Source: a cyanobacterium endosymbiont of Epithemia clementina EcSB (GTDB lineage: Bacteria > Cyanobacteriota > Cyanobacteriia > Cyanobacteriales > Microcystaceae). From it: a stretch of 64,000 bases of DNA. The position numbers and the translations under genes are program-made. The notes under the pieces are model-generated. The model was not told the DNA's origin. It saw nothing but the letters and a program-made list of their open reading frames with translations, and made no database searches. The stretch covers positions 1,961,833 through 2,025,832 of the forward strand of contig NZ_CP123991.1 in NCBI RefSeq assembly GCF_029919255.1, written 5' to 3'. Shown piece after piece: positions 28,279 through 40,206 of this stretch; position 1 is the stretch's first letter, and each line of letters begins with the position of its first letter.

Positions 28279-30453
28279 ATGGGAAAAGTAGTCGGCATTG
28301 ACCTGGGGACAACTAACTCTGTGGTAGCCGTCATGGAAGGCGGAAAGCCAGTAGTGATAGCCAGTTCAGAAGGGATGCGGACAACCCCTTCAGTAGTGGG
28401 TTTTAATAAAGATGGAGAATTGGTCGTTGGACAATTAGCTAGAAGACAGGCTGTTCTCAACCCTCAAAACACCTTTTTTGGGGTCAAACGGTTTATGGGT
28501 CGTCGATATGACGAGCTCGAACCTGAATCGAAACAAGTTCCCTATACCATTCGTAGAGACGACAACGATAATATCAAAATTCGCTGTCCTCGCCTCAGAA
28601 AAGAATTTGCTCCCGAAGAAATCTCCGCGATGATTCTACGGAAATTAGCAGAGGAAGCTGAACGTTATTTAGGAGAAATAGTCACAGGAGCAGTAATTAC
28701 CGTTCCTGCTTATTTTAATGACTCTCAACGTCAAGCGACTAAAAATGCTGGGCGCATTGCTGGCTTAGAAGTTCACCGTATTCTCAATGAACCAACGGCG
28801 GCTTCTTTAGCCTACGGGTTAGATAAACAGCGCTCGCAAAAAATCTTAGTCTTTGACTTGGGAGGAGGAACTTTTGATGTCTCTATCCTCGAAGTGGGGG
28901 ATGGAGTTCTCGAAGTTAGAGCAACTAGTGGGGATACCCAACTAGGAGGCAATGACTTTGATAAACGTATTGTCGACTGGTTAGCCGAAAAATTTGTTGA
29001 ACAAGAAGGGGTAGACCTCTGCAAAGATAGACAGGCATTGCAACGCCTAACAGAAGCCGCAGAAAAAGCCAAAATTGAACTGTCAGGGGTTAGTACAACC
29101 GACATTAATCTACCCTTTATCACCGCCACTGAAGATGGTCCTAAACACATCGAAACCCGTTTGACTCGCTCTGAATTTGAAGATCTTTGTGGAGACTTAG
29201 TGAGTCGTCTCCGTCGTCCTATTAAACGTGCCCTCAATGATGCACAGTTGACCCCTGTTCAAATCGATGAGGTGGTATTAGTTGGGGGGGCAACTCGAAT
29301 GCCTATGATCAAAGGGTTGGTACGAAGTTTTATTGATAAAGAACCTAACGAAAATGTTAACCCTGATGAAGTGGTGGCAGTAGGAGCAGCCATTCAATCA
29401 GGCATTTTAGAAGGGCAAGTTAAGAACATCTTACTACTTGATGTGACTCCTCTATCTTTAGGGTTAGAAACCATCGGCGGTGTTGCTAAAAAATTAATTC
29501 CTCGTAACACTACAATTCCGGTCAGACGTTCGGATACCTTTTCTACTGGAGAAAATAATCAGACCATGGTGGAAATCCATGTGGTTCAAGGAGAACGGGA
29601 AATGGCTAAGGATAATAAATCTTTGGGCAGGTTTAAATTAAGCGGGATTCCGCCAGCCGCTAGAGGAATTCCCCAAATTCAAGTGGCATTTGATATTGAT
29701 GCTAATGGAATTTTACAGGTGATGGCCCGTGATCGCACCACCGGGCGGGAGCAAACCATTACCGTTCAAGGAACTTCCACCCTCAATGATGCAGAAGTCA
29801 ATAGAATGATTCAAGAAGCAGCCAAATTTGCTGAAGGCGATCGCCAACGACGGGAACGAGTGGAGAAACGCAACAGCGCTAAAGCCTTAACCGATCAAGC
29901 ATTACGCCGACTAAAGGAAGTTACTCTTGATTTTGGGACTCAATTCACCAGTTCCTATCGCCGTCAAATCGAGTCTTTGAATGCTGAAATTATTGATAGT
30001 CTTGATAAAGACGATGAATGCCGTCTTGATCGCGCCCATGCTGATCTGCAAGATGTCCTCTACGAACTTAACCGAGAAGTTCGTTTACAATATGACGAGG
30101 AAGATGAAGGCTTTTTCAACTCTATTCGTAAGACATTAACGGGAAAACCTGAAGATGATCTTCCGTATACTCCCCGTCGTCGAACCAGCTATCGGGATGA
30201 TTATCATCAAGACGATTATGGTTCTTCTCGTTATGATGAGCGTCAAGACTATCGATCACCCCACTATGATAGCTATGACGATTATGAGAATTGGGGAGTA
30301 AATCGTTCCTATCGTTCCCCATTAAGTCGTAAGCCATCTCCGTCAGATAAACGATATCCTGAAACTGAGTCCGAAAGGTACTATGCCCGCGATAAGTCTC
30401 GTCTTATTCCTGCTGAGAATGATTGGGATGAAGAGGAGGATGATTGGTTCTAA
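28279..30453 (+). CDS. dnaK3: molecular chaperone DnaK, DnaK3-type with long C-terminal tail
   Basis: A 724-residue Hsp70. The ATPase domain starts with IDLGTTNS (7-14) and contains the [10 protein letters not shown] phosphate motif; the substrate-binding domain (about 390-500) and helical lid follow. From about residue 600 an extra tail rich in Tyr, Arg, Asp and Ser ([15 protein letters not shown] and similar) runs to an acidic end ([10 protein letters not shown]). This length and tail mark the cyanobacterial DnaK3, which is essential and membrane-associated in studied species. A GGAG site precedes the ATG. The dnaJ gene follows 82 bp later, the arrangement of Synechocystis sll1932-sll1933 as I recall. 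One HIP1 octamer at 29837. No lesions. Confidence 0.93.
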   Translation: MGKVVGIDLGTTNSVVAVMEGGKPVVIASSEGMRTTPSVVGFNKDGELVVGQLARRQAVLNPQNTFFGVKRFMGRRYDELEPESKQVPYTIRRDDNDNIKIRCPRLRKEFAPEEISAMILRKLAEEAERYLGEIVTGAVITVPAYFNDSQRQATKNAGRIAGLEVHRILNEPTAASLAYGLDKQRSQKILVFDLGGGTFDVSILEVGDGVLEVRATSGDTQLGGNDFDKRIVDWLAEKFVEQEGVDLCKDRQALQRLTEAAEKAKIELSGVSTTDINLPFITATEDGPKHIETRLTRSEFEDLCGDLVSRLRRPIKRALNDAQLTPVQIDEVVLVGGATRMPMIKGLVRSFIDKEPNENVNPDEVVAVGAAIQSGILEGQVKNILLLDVTPLSLGLETIGGVAKKLIPRNTTIPVRRSDTFSTGENNQTMVEIHVVQGEREMAKDNKSLGRFKLSGIPPAARGIPQIQVAFDIDANGILQVMARDRTTGREQTITVQGTSTLNDAEVNRMIQEAAKFAEGDRQRRERVEKRNSAKALTDQALRRLKEVTLDFGTQFTSSYRRQIESLNAEIIDSLDKDDECRLDRAHADLQDVLYELNREVRLQYDEEDEGFFNSIRKTLTGKPEDDLPYTPRRRTSYRDDYHQDDYGSSRYDERQDYRSPHYDSYDDYENWGVNRSYRSPLSRKPSPSDKRYPETESERYYARDKSRLIPAENDWDEEEDDWF

Positions 30454-30535
30454 ATTAGTCGATAAGTCATTCGCTACTAAGTTTTTTTTGAACCTAACTG
30501 TTTAATGTCTACCATATTTATTGATAACTGATTAT

Positions 30536-31423
30536 ATGCAGCAAGTCCGCAACCATTATGCCATTCTAGGAGTCCCAAAAAATGCTACTAGCGAGGAGGT
30601 GAAGAAGTCCTTTCGGAAATTGGCACGACAGTACCATCCTGATGTTAATCCAGGGGATAAAACTGCTGAGGAGAAGTTTAAAGATATTAATGAAGCCTAT
30701 AATACCCTCTCAGATCAGACCAGACGCGCTGAATACGATTTACAACTCTTTGGCAAAGGGAAACGCCGTTCTAATCGTGGACGGGATACAATCCCCCGTA
30801 ACGGTAATGGTAGTAATAATTCTTATCGTCAAGACTCCGATTTCTGGAAGTTTAAAAATTTTAGCCCAGGAAACAGCAAACGGATTAAAATCGTTAAGCC
30901 TTCTGATTCAGGACGACGGGATGTAGAAGCTAAGTTAAATTTACCCCTAGAAAAGGCTTATCAGGGTGGACGCGAACGTATTCGCCTTGAAGATGGGCGG
31001 TCATTAGAAGTAGAAATGCCTTCAGGAATGATTAATGGGCAAAAAATTCGCCTCAAAGGACAGGGACTTGATGGGGGAGATCTTTATTTAAAAATTTCCC
31101 TAGCAACTCATCCGTATTTTGAGTTACAAGGAACGGATATTTTTTGTCGTCTTCCCGTTACTCCTAGTGAAGCTATTCTAGGGGAAGCCATCGAAATTCC
31201 AACCATTGATGGGTTGGTTAAAATGAAGGTTCCTAAAGGAGTCCGTTCCGGTCAAAGGTTACGTTTAGCTAATAAAGGATATCCTGATGGCAATGGTAAT
31301 CGAGGAGACCAATTAGTAGAAATTCAGATTGCTATTCCCTCAGAAATTAATGAAGAAGAGTTAGAACTTTATCAAAAAATCCGCGAAAGAGAAACGTTTA
31401 ATCCGCGCCGGGATTTTCTTTAA
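30536..31423 (+). CDS. dnaJ: DnaJ-type co-chaperone (type II, no zinc fingers)
   Basis: A 295-residue Hsp40. J domain at about 5-70 with HPD at 34-36, a linker rich in Arg, Asn and Gly (about 80-125), then the C-terminal peptide-binding domains (PLEKAYQGGRERIRL onward). The CxxCxGxG zinc repeats are absent, so it is type II (CbpA-like). I take the ATG at 30536; a TTG 15 bases upstream in the same frame is less likely because the J domain starts right after MQQVRNHYAILG. It follows dnaK3 in the same direction and is probably its dedicated partner. No damage. Confidence 0.93.
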   Translation: MQQVRNHYAILGVPKNATSEEVKKSFRKLARQYHPDVNPGDKTAEEKFKDINEAYNTLSDQTRRAEYDLQLFGKGKRRSNRGRDTIPRNGNGSNNSYRQDSDFWKFKNFSPGNSKRIKIVKPSDSGRRDVEAKLNLPLEKAYQGGRERIRLEDGRSLEVEMPSGMINGQKIRLKGQGLDGGDLYLKISLATHPYFELQGTDIFCRLPVTPSEAILGEAIEIPTIDGLVKMKVPKGVRSGQRLRLANKGYPDGNGNRGDQLVEIQIAIPSEINEEELELYQKIRERETFNPRRDFL

Positions 31424-31600
31424 ACGAATTATCGAAATTGCTCATTAATTAGCCAGTTTAAATCCAAAATAATTAATAATCTCATTTATATCAGATTTAT
31501 TGGAGTTATCGAGGCATCTATAGAAGAAAATAAAGCTATTTTGCAAATGTCCGCTTAAACTAAAATCACACTCTCTGTTAGAACATATAGATCAAGCCTG

Positions 31601-32794
31601 ATGGATACTAAAATCTTTAAACGTTCATTGCAACAGTCCGAACATTATCACCGTAAAGGATTTGGCCATGGGTCAGAAATCATGAGCGTTATGAGCGCAG
31701 AGTATCAAAGTTCTCTGATTCAACAAATCCGTCAAAATAACTATCGATGGCAAGAGGGAAAAGTAACGATTCACCTAGCAAAAGCCTTCGGATTTTGTTG
31801 GGGAGTTGAACGGGCTGTTGCGATGGCTTATGAAACTCGTCAACATTTTCCTAATAAACGTATTTGGATTACTAATGAGATTATTCATAATCCTTCTGTT
31901 AATCAACGACTTCTAGAAATGAACGTAGGTTTTATCGAAGTGATTAATAATCATAAAGACTTTTCTATAGTTGCAAAAGGAGATGTAGTTATCTTGCCAG
32001 CTTTTGGAGCAAGTGTTACTGAAATGCAACTTTTAAATGATAAAGGTTGTACCATTGTAGATACTACTTGTCCTTGGGTTTCTAAGGTTTGGAATTCTGT
32101 AGAAAAGCACAAAAAACGTCATTATACTTCCATTATTCACGGCAAATATCTTCACGAAGAGACTGTTGCTACCAGTTCATTTGCAGGGAATTATTTAGTC
32201 GTCTTAAATTTAGAACAAGCAAATTACGTCTGTAATTACATTCTTAATGGAGGAAACAAAGAAGATTTTTTAGATAAGTTTAAGAATGCCCACTCACCAG
32301 GATTTAATCCTAATTATGATTTAGAAAAATTGGGGATTGCTAATCAGACAACCATGTTGAAAAGTGAAACAGAACAAATTAGTGAAATTTTTGAAAAAAC
32401 AATTATTAAAAAATATGGAATAGCTACTCTAAATGACCATTTTATGAGTTTTAATACAATCTGTAATGCTACTCAAGAACGTCAAGATGCCATGTTAGAG
32501 TTAGTTAAGAAAAAGTTAGACTTAATGGTAGTTATTGGAGGGTTTAATTCTTCTAATACCACTCATTTACAAGAAATTGCCATTGAACAACAACTCCCCT
32601 CGTATCATATTGATAATGCCACTCGTATCAACCTGAACAATACTATTGAACATAAACCTTTAGGGAGAGACTTAGAACTGAAGGAAAACTGGCTTCAAGA
32701 CGGTTCTATCATGGTTGGTGTTACTTCTGGAGCATCTACTCCCGATATTGTTGTAGAGGCGGTTATCAAGAAAATCTGCACCACTAAAAATTAA
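31601..32794 (+). CDS. ispH: 4-hydroxy-3-methylbut-2-enyl diphosphate reductase
   Basis: IspH makes IPP and DMAPP in the last step of the MEP isoprenoid pathway. The three cysteines that hold the iron-sulfur cluster are C66 ([12 protein letters not shown]), C157 ([11 protein letters not shown]) and C288 ([10 protein letters not shown]). At 397 residues, with an N-terminal extension before the first cysteine, it is the long cyanobacterial/plant type, which takes electrons from ferredoxin. It ends in an excellent hairpin terminator. ATG start; upstream spacer of 177 bp. Isoprenoids would serve carotenoid, quinone and prenyl side-chain synthesis. Confidence 0.97.
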   Translation: MDTKIFKRSLQQSEHYHRKGFGHGSEIMSVMSAEYQSSLIQQIRQNNYRWQEGKVTIHLAKAFGFCWGVERAVAMAYETRQHFPNKRIWITNEIIHNPSVNQRLLEMNVGFIEVINNHKDFSIVAKGDVVILPAFGASVTEMQLLNDKGCTIVDTTCPWVSKVWNSVEKHKKRHYTSIIHGKYLHEETVATSSFAGNYLVVLNLEQANYVCNYILNGGNKEDFLDKFKNAHSPGFNPNYDLEKLGIANQTTMLKSETEQISEIFEKTIIKKYGIATLNDHFMSFNTICNATQERQDAMLELVKKKLDLMVVIGGFNSSNTTHLQEIAIEQQLPSYHIDNATRINLNNTIEHKPLGRDLELKENWLQDGSIMVGVTSGASTPDIVVEAVIKKICTTKN

Positions 32795-32836
32795 ACATTT
32801 ATTCAAAACTAGTGATTGTTTTTATTATTTTCGACT

Positions 32837-32886
32837 AATGTCTCCTTAGTTATCAGTTTTCACTGATAACTAAGGAGACATTTTTG
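32837..32886 (+). terminator. intrinsic terminator of ispH
   Basis: A perfect 21-bp stem (arms 32837-32857 and 32862-32882, core TGTCTCCTTAGTTATCAGT) with a 4-base loop, followed by TTTTT, starting 43 bp after the ispH stop. Confidence 0.9.
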
Positions 32887-34052
32887 ATGATGCAAATTAA
32901 TACTCTAGCACATTAACTAATAGCTTCTTAATTAAGATAAGTGATTGGTGACATAAATTGAACTATAAAAAGAGAATAATAGCTAAACTTAGTAGGATCA
33001 AATAGATTAAAAAATAAAGCTCTTTTAATCTATCCAGTTGCTCATTAACTACATCGGAAATAACGGTTTTATTAGATAGTAAATTGGTTCGGGGTTTAGC
33101 ATCTAACTTTCTTCTTAAAAAGATGCCTTTTTTCCTTTAAAAAATTATTTTTATTTTATAAGTTTAACCGTGTCCCAATTAGTCAATTTAGTACTAACTT
33201 TCTATTAACCTTAGTGGCAATAAAAATTGAATACAGAAGATTGATAAACAGTGACCAAAATAATTCAGAAAACGTAATTAGAAAAATATCGTTATCACCT
33301 CATAACTAATTTATCAGAAAAAGAAAAACAATGAGTATTTTGGGCTTTTAAATTAGCACAATATACCTCGTTTAATTATTAAATTAATGCACCACCTATT
33401 TAGATATTTATTATCGATCTCAATCATTAGAATTATTTAAGAGACTTCGACGTAATTGCAACTTAACCATGATTACCGTTTATTAATTTAACCGTTTATT
33501 ACAGTAATCGCCTAGCTCTTCTCAAACAAAGCAAACTATATTATAGAGTAGACTGTCCTATTAATATCCTGAAACCACATCATATTCTAAAAGATATTTT
33601 TGGAATTAAAGTTGCTATCAGAGAAACTTCTATTAAGCTACAAATTTTTTTTAAAAACTTCTACTTAATTATTTCTCTTAATTCAGAAAAAAACTAATTA
33701 TAATTTTTTATTTTTAAATGATAATATTGGGTAATATAAAAAATATTTTTATCATAAAGTTATCGTCTTAATATCACGGATAGAAAATTTAATTAATTAG
33801 ATAAAACGAAATCAATTAAAATTGCAAAAATTAGTTTATCACAAAATAATTAAAATTTAAAAATAACAAACATCCCCATGTTTATAAAAACATATTGCTC
33901 TTAAATCTGCTCTGTCTAAGTTAGAGTAGTTTAAAATTTATGCTTTAGCAACAAAAATTTAAAGCCGGCAAAGTTCAATATAAATTATTCAACAACTTTA
34001 TTAACTTATTAAGAGTAAATTGAAATCTTTAATTAAGTAATATAGAAACTTT

Positions 34053-34301
34053 TTGCTAGAGATTCTCTTAAGGACAACTTCTAGTTTTGGGATTGTGAGT
34101 CTTCAACCTATTAAATTAGGAGATAAAATAGGTTGGGCAGGAGATTTATTAACTAAGTTTAAAATTAATAATATTGCTGCTAACTTTCAAGGTAACTCTC
34201 CCGTTGGTAGATACGTTATATTTTTCGCAGAAAGACTATCACAAGAAAATATTAATATTTTATTAATCATTGGGACAACTTCAGAAAGATTACTAAAATA
34301 A
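34053..34301 (+). pseudogene. uncharacterised open frame, possible gene fragment
   Basis: An 82-codon frame from TTG with protein-like content (SSFGIVSLQPIKLGDKIGWA, then GDLLTKFKINNIAANFQGN). There is no ribosome binding site and no start within the conserved-looking part, so it may be the tail of a decayed gene. I do not recognise it. Confidence 0.25.
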
Positions 34302-35339
34302 TTAATTAATGAACTTTATAGATGTTGAAGAAAGCACAACAAGTAAGAAAAAAGTAGCTAATACTGTTTCTTGAGTTTTTCCTTTATCAAAATAAATAAT
34401 AACTTCTCTACTATAATTTTTTATTAATGTACAATGGGGTACACTAAATAAGTTTTTCGATAGCAATTAGCTAATTTTAATAGTCCTAATGCCTAGTTTA
34501 AACTCTCATATTATCTTGAAATATTCTTTCAATTGGTTTATTTTTAAGCTAATTAATTAGTTTTTATAGCCCTGATTTAATTTAGCTTTTTGTTTTTTGT
34601 TTTAATCTTATTCATTTTTATCTAAAAAATATTTGCTCTTAATTTAACCATGACAATATTTTTTCTGTTTAACTAAAATTTTTAAGTTATTTAGCTTATC
34701 ATTGAAGGGGATTCTTCCGATGATGTAATCAAACATTAATTGGTTTCATCAGATGGTATTGAATACGATGGCTATATCCTCTAGACAAATCACAGGAAGT
34801 TTAACTAAAAGTAATGATTTAAATTTTACTTTCTTCTTTCATTTTACTGAAAAAATTACAATGGTTCAGCAAAATCCCTTTCATTTCATCAAATATTTTA
34901 TAATGCTCATGAACTCAAGGCTCATATACTAACTTCCATCATTTCTATGCTAGCTCTAATTTTGGAGAGTAAGTTGGCAAATATCCTAATAGATAATTTC
35001 TGGAAAAAATTTTATTCTTTTGGACTGGAACGATCTGCGATTATCTTATTATTAATAATAATTTTTTAAAAAAAGTCTTATATCATTAGCCAAATGTTCA
35101 CCAACTAAATTTAGCTATTTTCTATTCACTCTTGTAGTTTTATTTAATAGGGAGGTTCCTGTCGATAGTCTAATAAATCTATAGACACATTACCATTTAT
35201 AGCCTTAGCGTACCATGTTTGTTTGTATTTTATTATAAGTAGATTTTCGAACCAGATTGAGTATTACATTTGTTTGCTGCTACTCCTGTTTGTGGCAATT
35301 TATTAACAACATATAGGGTTAATCAAGATGTATACTAAC

Positions 35340-35880
35340 TCAATTAAAGCTTTTTTATCCGGGAATTACAACTATTTTACTATTTCTTTGGACGTTATTT
35401 TTTCTATGATTTCTCCGCTCACTTCTTTATCTAAATCTACCAACATTACATAATAACTTATTTGTCCTTTAACCACAGCAATCCTATCGATTGCTAACTG
35501 TTTCAATATCTGAATTTTTTTTATTTTTTGTTAACTTACTCCATTCCTTTTAACTATATTCTTTATCTCACTATTTAAGACTTCTTCAACAATTTTGACC
35601 TTAAATACCTTGAATTTTTCAGGATCTGTTCTTTTATTTTTAAGTTAACTTAACTATTTTTTAATTTTATTTTCACATTTATTACATTTGGTCTGACGAC
35701 GCATTCTTTTAATAGAGACGTTCTTCTCTCCCCAAAACAAATCTCCCATAGTTTATTTATTATTTTGATTTTGGTGAAGTTTTTTTGTAGCTGAAGCAGA
35801 GTCAATATAAGTTGCTTTTGGATCTATTTCTTTTTTCAAGAACAATTATTTATTTTAATAATTTACTATAAAAATGGTAA
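35340..35880 (-). mobile_element. ISL3-family transposase remnant
   Basis: On the minus strand from 35860 down: KATYIDSASATKKLHQNQNN, then GDLFWGEKNVSIKRMRRQTK and CNKCENKI (zinc-ribbon region), RTDPEKFKVFKVKIVEEVLN, NIVKRNGVS, then LAIDRIAVVKGQISYYVMLV and DLDKEV (start of the DDE domain). This is the order of an ISL3 transposase N-terminal half, interrupted by about six stops. Further debris of the same gene may extend left to about 35000. Non-functional. Confidence 0.7.
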
Positions 35881-36032
35881 GTTTTTCTAATTAATAACCT
35901 TATTGATTAAACTAAATTAAACATTTTATGCAGTAAGTATATGTATAAATTATGTAAAAACATTGAACTTAGCATAATTTAATTATCAATAAAATCTACT
36001 ATAACAGCATTTATATGATTAAGTCTTTTTGA

Positions 36033-36090
36033 TAAGCCTGTTATTGATAATTAAACTTTATTCTAAATTTTTACATGGCAGATTATATTG
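36033..36090. repeat. dispersed repeat, copy 2 (partner at 1111-1180)
   Basis: Contains AAGCCTGTTATTGA, AATTAAACTTT and TTTTTACATGGCAGATT in the same order as copy 1. It lies about 150 bp outside the N-terminal end of the ISL3 fossil, consistent with an element end. Confidence 0.55.
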
Positions 36091-36508
36091 GACTATAAAT
36101 CCTAAAAATTTAGTATTTTTGAGTTAAGATTAGTTTTTTTTATAGTTTAAATTGCTTGATAATAATTTTTAAGAAATCTTGAAATATTGCCCAATGCCTT
36201 AAATAGAAATGGATCTCTATAAGTTCCTAAAACCTTAGTCGAATAAGGACCTTGAGAAAAAAATGAGATTTGACTTTAATTAAGATATCAAAATTCCTTA
36301 ATTGAATTTATGGGAAGATTTCTCAGATCACAGTAGAATGAGGGGGATCCATAGCAAAAGTCATCAGAGTCAAGGATTATTTGAGACCCCTATACCAAGT
36401 TCACAAGTGGAACTCTACTTGTTGTTGGAGTTTAGAACAAAGAGTCTATCCTGACCTACACTTCGACTGCTATAAAATTCAGAGTGCGGATTGATCAGGA
36501 GGTGCGGA

Positions 36509-36721
36509 ATGACAGTTTTAAATGCAAGGCGGCCAGACATTTCGGCGTTAACGAAAGAGGAGGTCGCAGATTTGGCTAAGCGGTTAGAACAAGATGATTA
36601 TAGTAACCCCTTTGACGCCCTCAATGACTGGCATTTACTCAGAGCGATTGCTTTTCAATGTCAAGAATTGGCTGAACCCTATCTATATTTACTTGACATT
36701 GAAGCCTATGATGAAGCCTAA
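36509..36721 (+). CDS. DUF2555 domain protein
   Basis: A 70-residue acidic protein: MTVLNARRPDISALTKEEVA, then LAKRLEQDDYSNPFDALNDW, then a helical C-terminus. The DDY-NPFD-LNDWHLLRA core matches the cyanobacteria-specific DUF2555 family, whose role is unknown to me. I choose the ATG at 36509 because AGGAGGTG (36497-36504) sits 4-5 bases upstream; an upstream TTG at 36491 would overlap that site. It is an isolated gene in a decayed region, with a good terminator behind it, which implies selection is keeping it. Confidence 0.88.
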   Translation: MTVLNARRPDISALTKEEVADLAKRLEQDDYSNPFDALNDWHLLRAIAFQCQELAEPYLYLLDIEAYDEA

Positions 36722-36762
36722 TCATTTTAGGCATTAACACCTTAATTTAATAACTATTAGGT

Positions 36763-36798
36763 AGCCCCCGCACTACAATCGTAGTGTGGGCTTTTTTT
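36763..36798 (+). terminator. intrinsic terminator of the DUF2555 gene
   Basis: AGCCC..CGCACTAC AATC GTAGTGTGGGCT followed by seven Ts, about 40 bp after the stop codon. GC-rich stem in an AT-rich setting, with a two-base bulge on the left arm. Confidence 0.93.
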
Positions 36799-39118
36799 AT
36801 CTCTTTTCTTTTTTCTGTTACTATTTCTAAGTTCTGTCCCCTTAATTTTAAGCAAATTAGTAATTTTTAAAATAAACTAGAAGAAAGAATAGCCTTGTAT
36901 AATCTAGTTTTAAAAGCTAAAGATTAGTTAAGAAATAGTCCTCGTTGTGATGCCATTCATGGGTTAATTATTTTAACGAATTGAGAGTATTCAGACTATA
37001 ATATTTTTTGGAATTAGCTTCAATAATAATTGCCAAAAAGTGACTTTAGATCTAGTAAAAAACTTGTCTTAATTACTATTAAGTATTCAATAGGTTTTAA
37101 CCTAATTGTTTGAAATTAAAATAAATATTTTAATTAAGTTTTTTTGAGAAAACAAAACATCATAGTCTTCAGAGCTAAATTGTAGTAAATATTTTAATAT
37201 TTAAGGAGTTTAGACAAGTATTTTATAGTAAAAAAACTAATTTTTTCTATTACATTATTACTTTTTTATACTGGTTAGATTGCTTTAGTTGTTCTGATTT
37301 TATTTTTAATAATCACTAATATAGTTGTTGTTTTTAATTCAGTAATTTTTATTGAGAACATTGAGGACTATAAAATTTTAGCTCTAATAAATCCTTAGAG
37401 AATAGTATTAAAAAGGAAGCTAACTCAATTAAAAAATAACTTAATTATTATTGATTTATGCTCATAAGTTAATATTTTAAAAATAAAAAATAGGTTAATT
37501 TAAACTTTATATTTTCTATATATATAGTTTGTATTTTTGTAAAATAAACCCCTAGAATTGAAAAACAAAATCACCTCGAGTAGTTTAAAGCGTGATCTTT
37601 AATTAGCAAAAACCGGAGAAGATCTCCGTCAAGCTTAAATTTCTAACCTCCATCATATTGTTTAAGACCCAGCCAGAAGCCTGAAACAATTACCAAACAA
37701 ACTAAAAACAATAAATATCTCTAAAATAGAAGATATTTAAAGCTTAAATCTATTAACTAAAGAAATTAAATATATTAAGAATAATTGAGTATCTTAGCTA
37801 AGAATTTAGGCTTTTCTAGACTGAATCTAATTAACTAGTGGCTGATAACCTCCAAAATTATTATTTTTACTGTGTTCTGTAACCACAAAAATCCAATATA
37901 TATAAAAATAAAGTTTTTTAAATCCTGAAAACCTTGTAAGATTAGACCCTCGTTTTTTTAAGTTAGAGTTTTATCACAATAAAATCTATAATCAATGTGA
38001 TTGACTCTCTATTAGAATAGAATATTTATTATGTTACACGTCAGTAACAATGGACTGTTTACTAACAAAAAAAATACATTAAATTTAAATACTAAGTAAA
38101 AAAATTATCGCTTTCATATTATTAATAATAGTTAATACTCAACTGCGATAGATAAAACAAAATTTTGTAGTTATTAGTGGAATAGAATTATCAGAACCTT
38201 TACAAGCCTTATAAAAACAGTTGAAACAACCCTAATTTTAACTGAAATCCTAAATTACAAATTTTCTAATATATAGTTAATAACTAAACTGACAGGAATA
38301 ATGACTTCAACTCAACCTTTGTTATTTCTGCCTCCGGTTAATTGTTAACATAATTATAATAACGAGAGAAAAACAAAAATACAAGCGCTCATTATTATAA
38401 TGAACCTTAACCCATTAGTAAGAATTTTGGGTCGGAATTGTTTGGATATAAAGGGTACAAGTTGTATTTTGTAATGGTAATTTTAAGTTTAAAAAGATTA
38501 AAGAGGCTATATTAGCCAGAAATTAGGGCAAATTTAGATATAAAGTTACCTGGGAAGTGTTAACTTTTGAAAAACTGATGTTACTCGTTGTAATTATGCT
38601 TAATTTTATTGTGTTTTTATAATTTTAAAAAGCACAATAACTTCGGTATTTTACTTTTTTTTATTTAACACTGTCAAAAAATAAGTTTATTATTCTCATC
38701 GTTTTACTAAAATCAAACTATAAAAAATTCTTATTAGAACTCATAATAATTTAAATATTGCTATAGCTTATGAAACCATTGCCTTTTATTAAAGAAAATA
38801 ATCTTAATTAAGTCAATCTAACTGTTATAGGAATTTATCAGACTAATCTAGCTATAGAAACTGTAGCAACAACAGCTTTTATTAAGCAAGACGTAGAGAA
38901 AAAGAAAGTATAAGTAGTCCAAGAATTTATTACTTTTATTACCAAATTTGAACACTAGAAAGTTCTTAAATTTATGCTTTAGACCTGCTATTATAAAAAT
39001 ATATTTAACAGACTTTCTTTATTGTAATTTGCCTTATAATATTCCAGGTATTAGAGTCAATTTTTACGTTAAAGTTTCACTATTTTTCTGATCTCGATTA
39101 TTCAGAGAAATGTAACGA

Positions 39119-39340
39119 TTATGGCAATCGGTTCATTAAGGTTTTGGGAAATTTAGTTAAATTAATAACTTGTTTTGTTCCTGATGCAATTACGAGATAA
39201 ATCCATTGAAAATATCGAACTATAGTTGAGTTTTTTCTCTCAAATATTCTTGACAACTCTTTAGGCGAAGCAGGAGGAAAGATATGAGTTAGTAGTAAAG
39301 CCTTTTCGTCTCGTCTAACTGAGTTTAAATTTACTGCCAA
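39119..39340 (-). pseudogene. unidentified open fragment
   Basis: 73 codons open on the minus strand, with soluble-protein-like content (FPPASPKELSRIFERKNSTI, then VRYFQWIYLVIASGTKQV). Upstream in neighbouring frames is KARSRLEIDSDPPVIEEHQV, which could be part of the same lost gene. No ribosome binding site. I cannot name the family. Confidence 0.25.
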
Positions 39341-39559
39341 AATCTCTAACTTGGTGTTCTTCGATCACAGGCGGATCTGAATCTATCTCTAATCGGCTTC
39401 GTGCTTTCTTTGATTTTTTAGGCTGTTTCCAGAGATCGATTAGAATTAACTATTTTAGTTTCTTCGTCAAGTCCTGATTCCGCTTTTATTCTGATGCTAA
39501 AACATTGCGGCGGATACCTAGGGTTCGATAAATCCTACTCGTTTATAGTGCGGGGCTCT

Positions 39560-39700
39560 CCGCGCGGAAGAAAGCTTTCTATGCCCAAGACGAATTTCTG
39601 ACAGTTGATTCATTATTTTGATAGATTTTGTTAGTAATGGAACCACAATAAATATAAGTTACTGTTGAGTCTATTTTTTCGATAAATAAAAATATTTATA
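39560..39700 (-). mobile_element. ISL3-family transposase remnant (N-terminal piece)
   Basis: The minus strand reads IEKIDSTVTYIYCGSITNKI, then YQNNESTVRNSSWA-KAFFR, closely parallel to the N-terminal piece of the 8440-9720 copy (IGKIDQIEGYIYCGLTTRKL then YYKN...DLSWAEKTF). A stop interrupts it and the DDE domain is missing or unrecognisable. Confidence 0.55.
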
Positions 39701-39845
39701 TTCTATTTAAAATCCGATAAAATTATGATATCTTCTAAATTTAAAATCTAACTTATTAAACTTTTTTAAAGTATCGTTTGCCAGAAATATAAATAAAGTA
39801 AGTATGTTTTCTATAGAAAAATTTTATTCTTTTATCAAATTTTAT

Positions 39846-39883
39846 ATTTTTATTAACTTCTTACATAAGAAGTTAATAAAAAT
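39846..39883. repeat. perfect 18-bp stem hairpin
   Basis: Arms ATTTTTATTAACTTCTTA (39846-39863) and its complement (39866-39883) with a 2-base loop, then GCTTTTT. It is 320 bp past the end of the DUF1460 gene, too far for a normal terminator, and its T-run is on the other strand. Confidence 0.95.
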
Positions 39884-40206
39884 GCTTTTTCTTGTATTTA
39901 AGATTATTTTCACTCACTTTTAGTTCTAGCTTTTCCTTTCAATTGATTAGAATTGATACTAATGATAAAATTTCAAAAATAATGATCAACCTAAAGCCTT
40001 TGTAAATAATTTGTATTTTTTAAAAAATTACCATAACATTTATCATTAATTACTTTTAGATATCTCTTATTAGAGGCGGTTGCAAATAAATAGTATTTTT
40101 GTATTAAAATCTCCAAGTTAGTCTAAAATAAAGTCAATTATCTTAAAATTTAACTGAGTATATTTTTTTATCTTATGGTATGCTGTAAATATAGGTTTCA
40201 GTTAAT

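Larger units (their letters stand above)
32795..36508. other. 3.7-kb gene desert with ISL3 debris
   Basis: Apart from the ispH terminator, an ISL3 fossil (about 35340-35880) and repeat copy 2 (36033-36090), no supported gene lies here. Faintly protein-like patches occur, for example KYRYHLITNLSEKEKQ then FWAFKLAQYTSFNY near 33280-33385 (plus strand, stops between) and an 82-codon open frame at 34053-34301 starting at TTG. They suggest one or two older genes decayed past recognition. Confidence 0.5.
36799..40206. other. 3.4-kb gene desert with ISL3 debris
   Basis: No intact gene. Weak protein-like patches on the plus strand include NNERKTKIQALII then LVRILGRN near 38350-38440 and NLTVIGIYQTNLAIETVATT followed by FIKQDVEKK near 38815-38910, both broken by stops and unrecognised. 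Near 39119-39340 the minus strand is open for 73 codons (KALLLTHIFPPASPKELSRI...), also unrecognised. ISL3 debris lies at 39560-39700, and a perfect hairpin at 39846-39883. Confidence 0.5.

Noticed and set aside
28812-29237. Antisense 141-codon frame inside dnaK3
   Set aside because: Shadow of the strongly conserved Hsp70 coding sequence on the other strand; Arg/Ser-rich and without family.
39511-39560. tRNA-like GGGTTCGATAAATCC stretch
   Set aside because: No cloverleaf could be built: acceptor and anticodon stems are missing.
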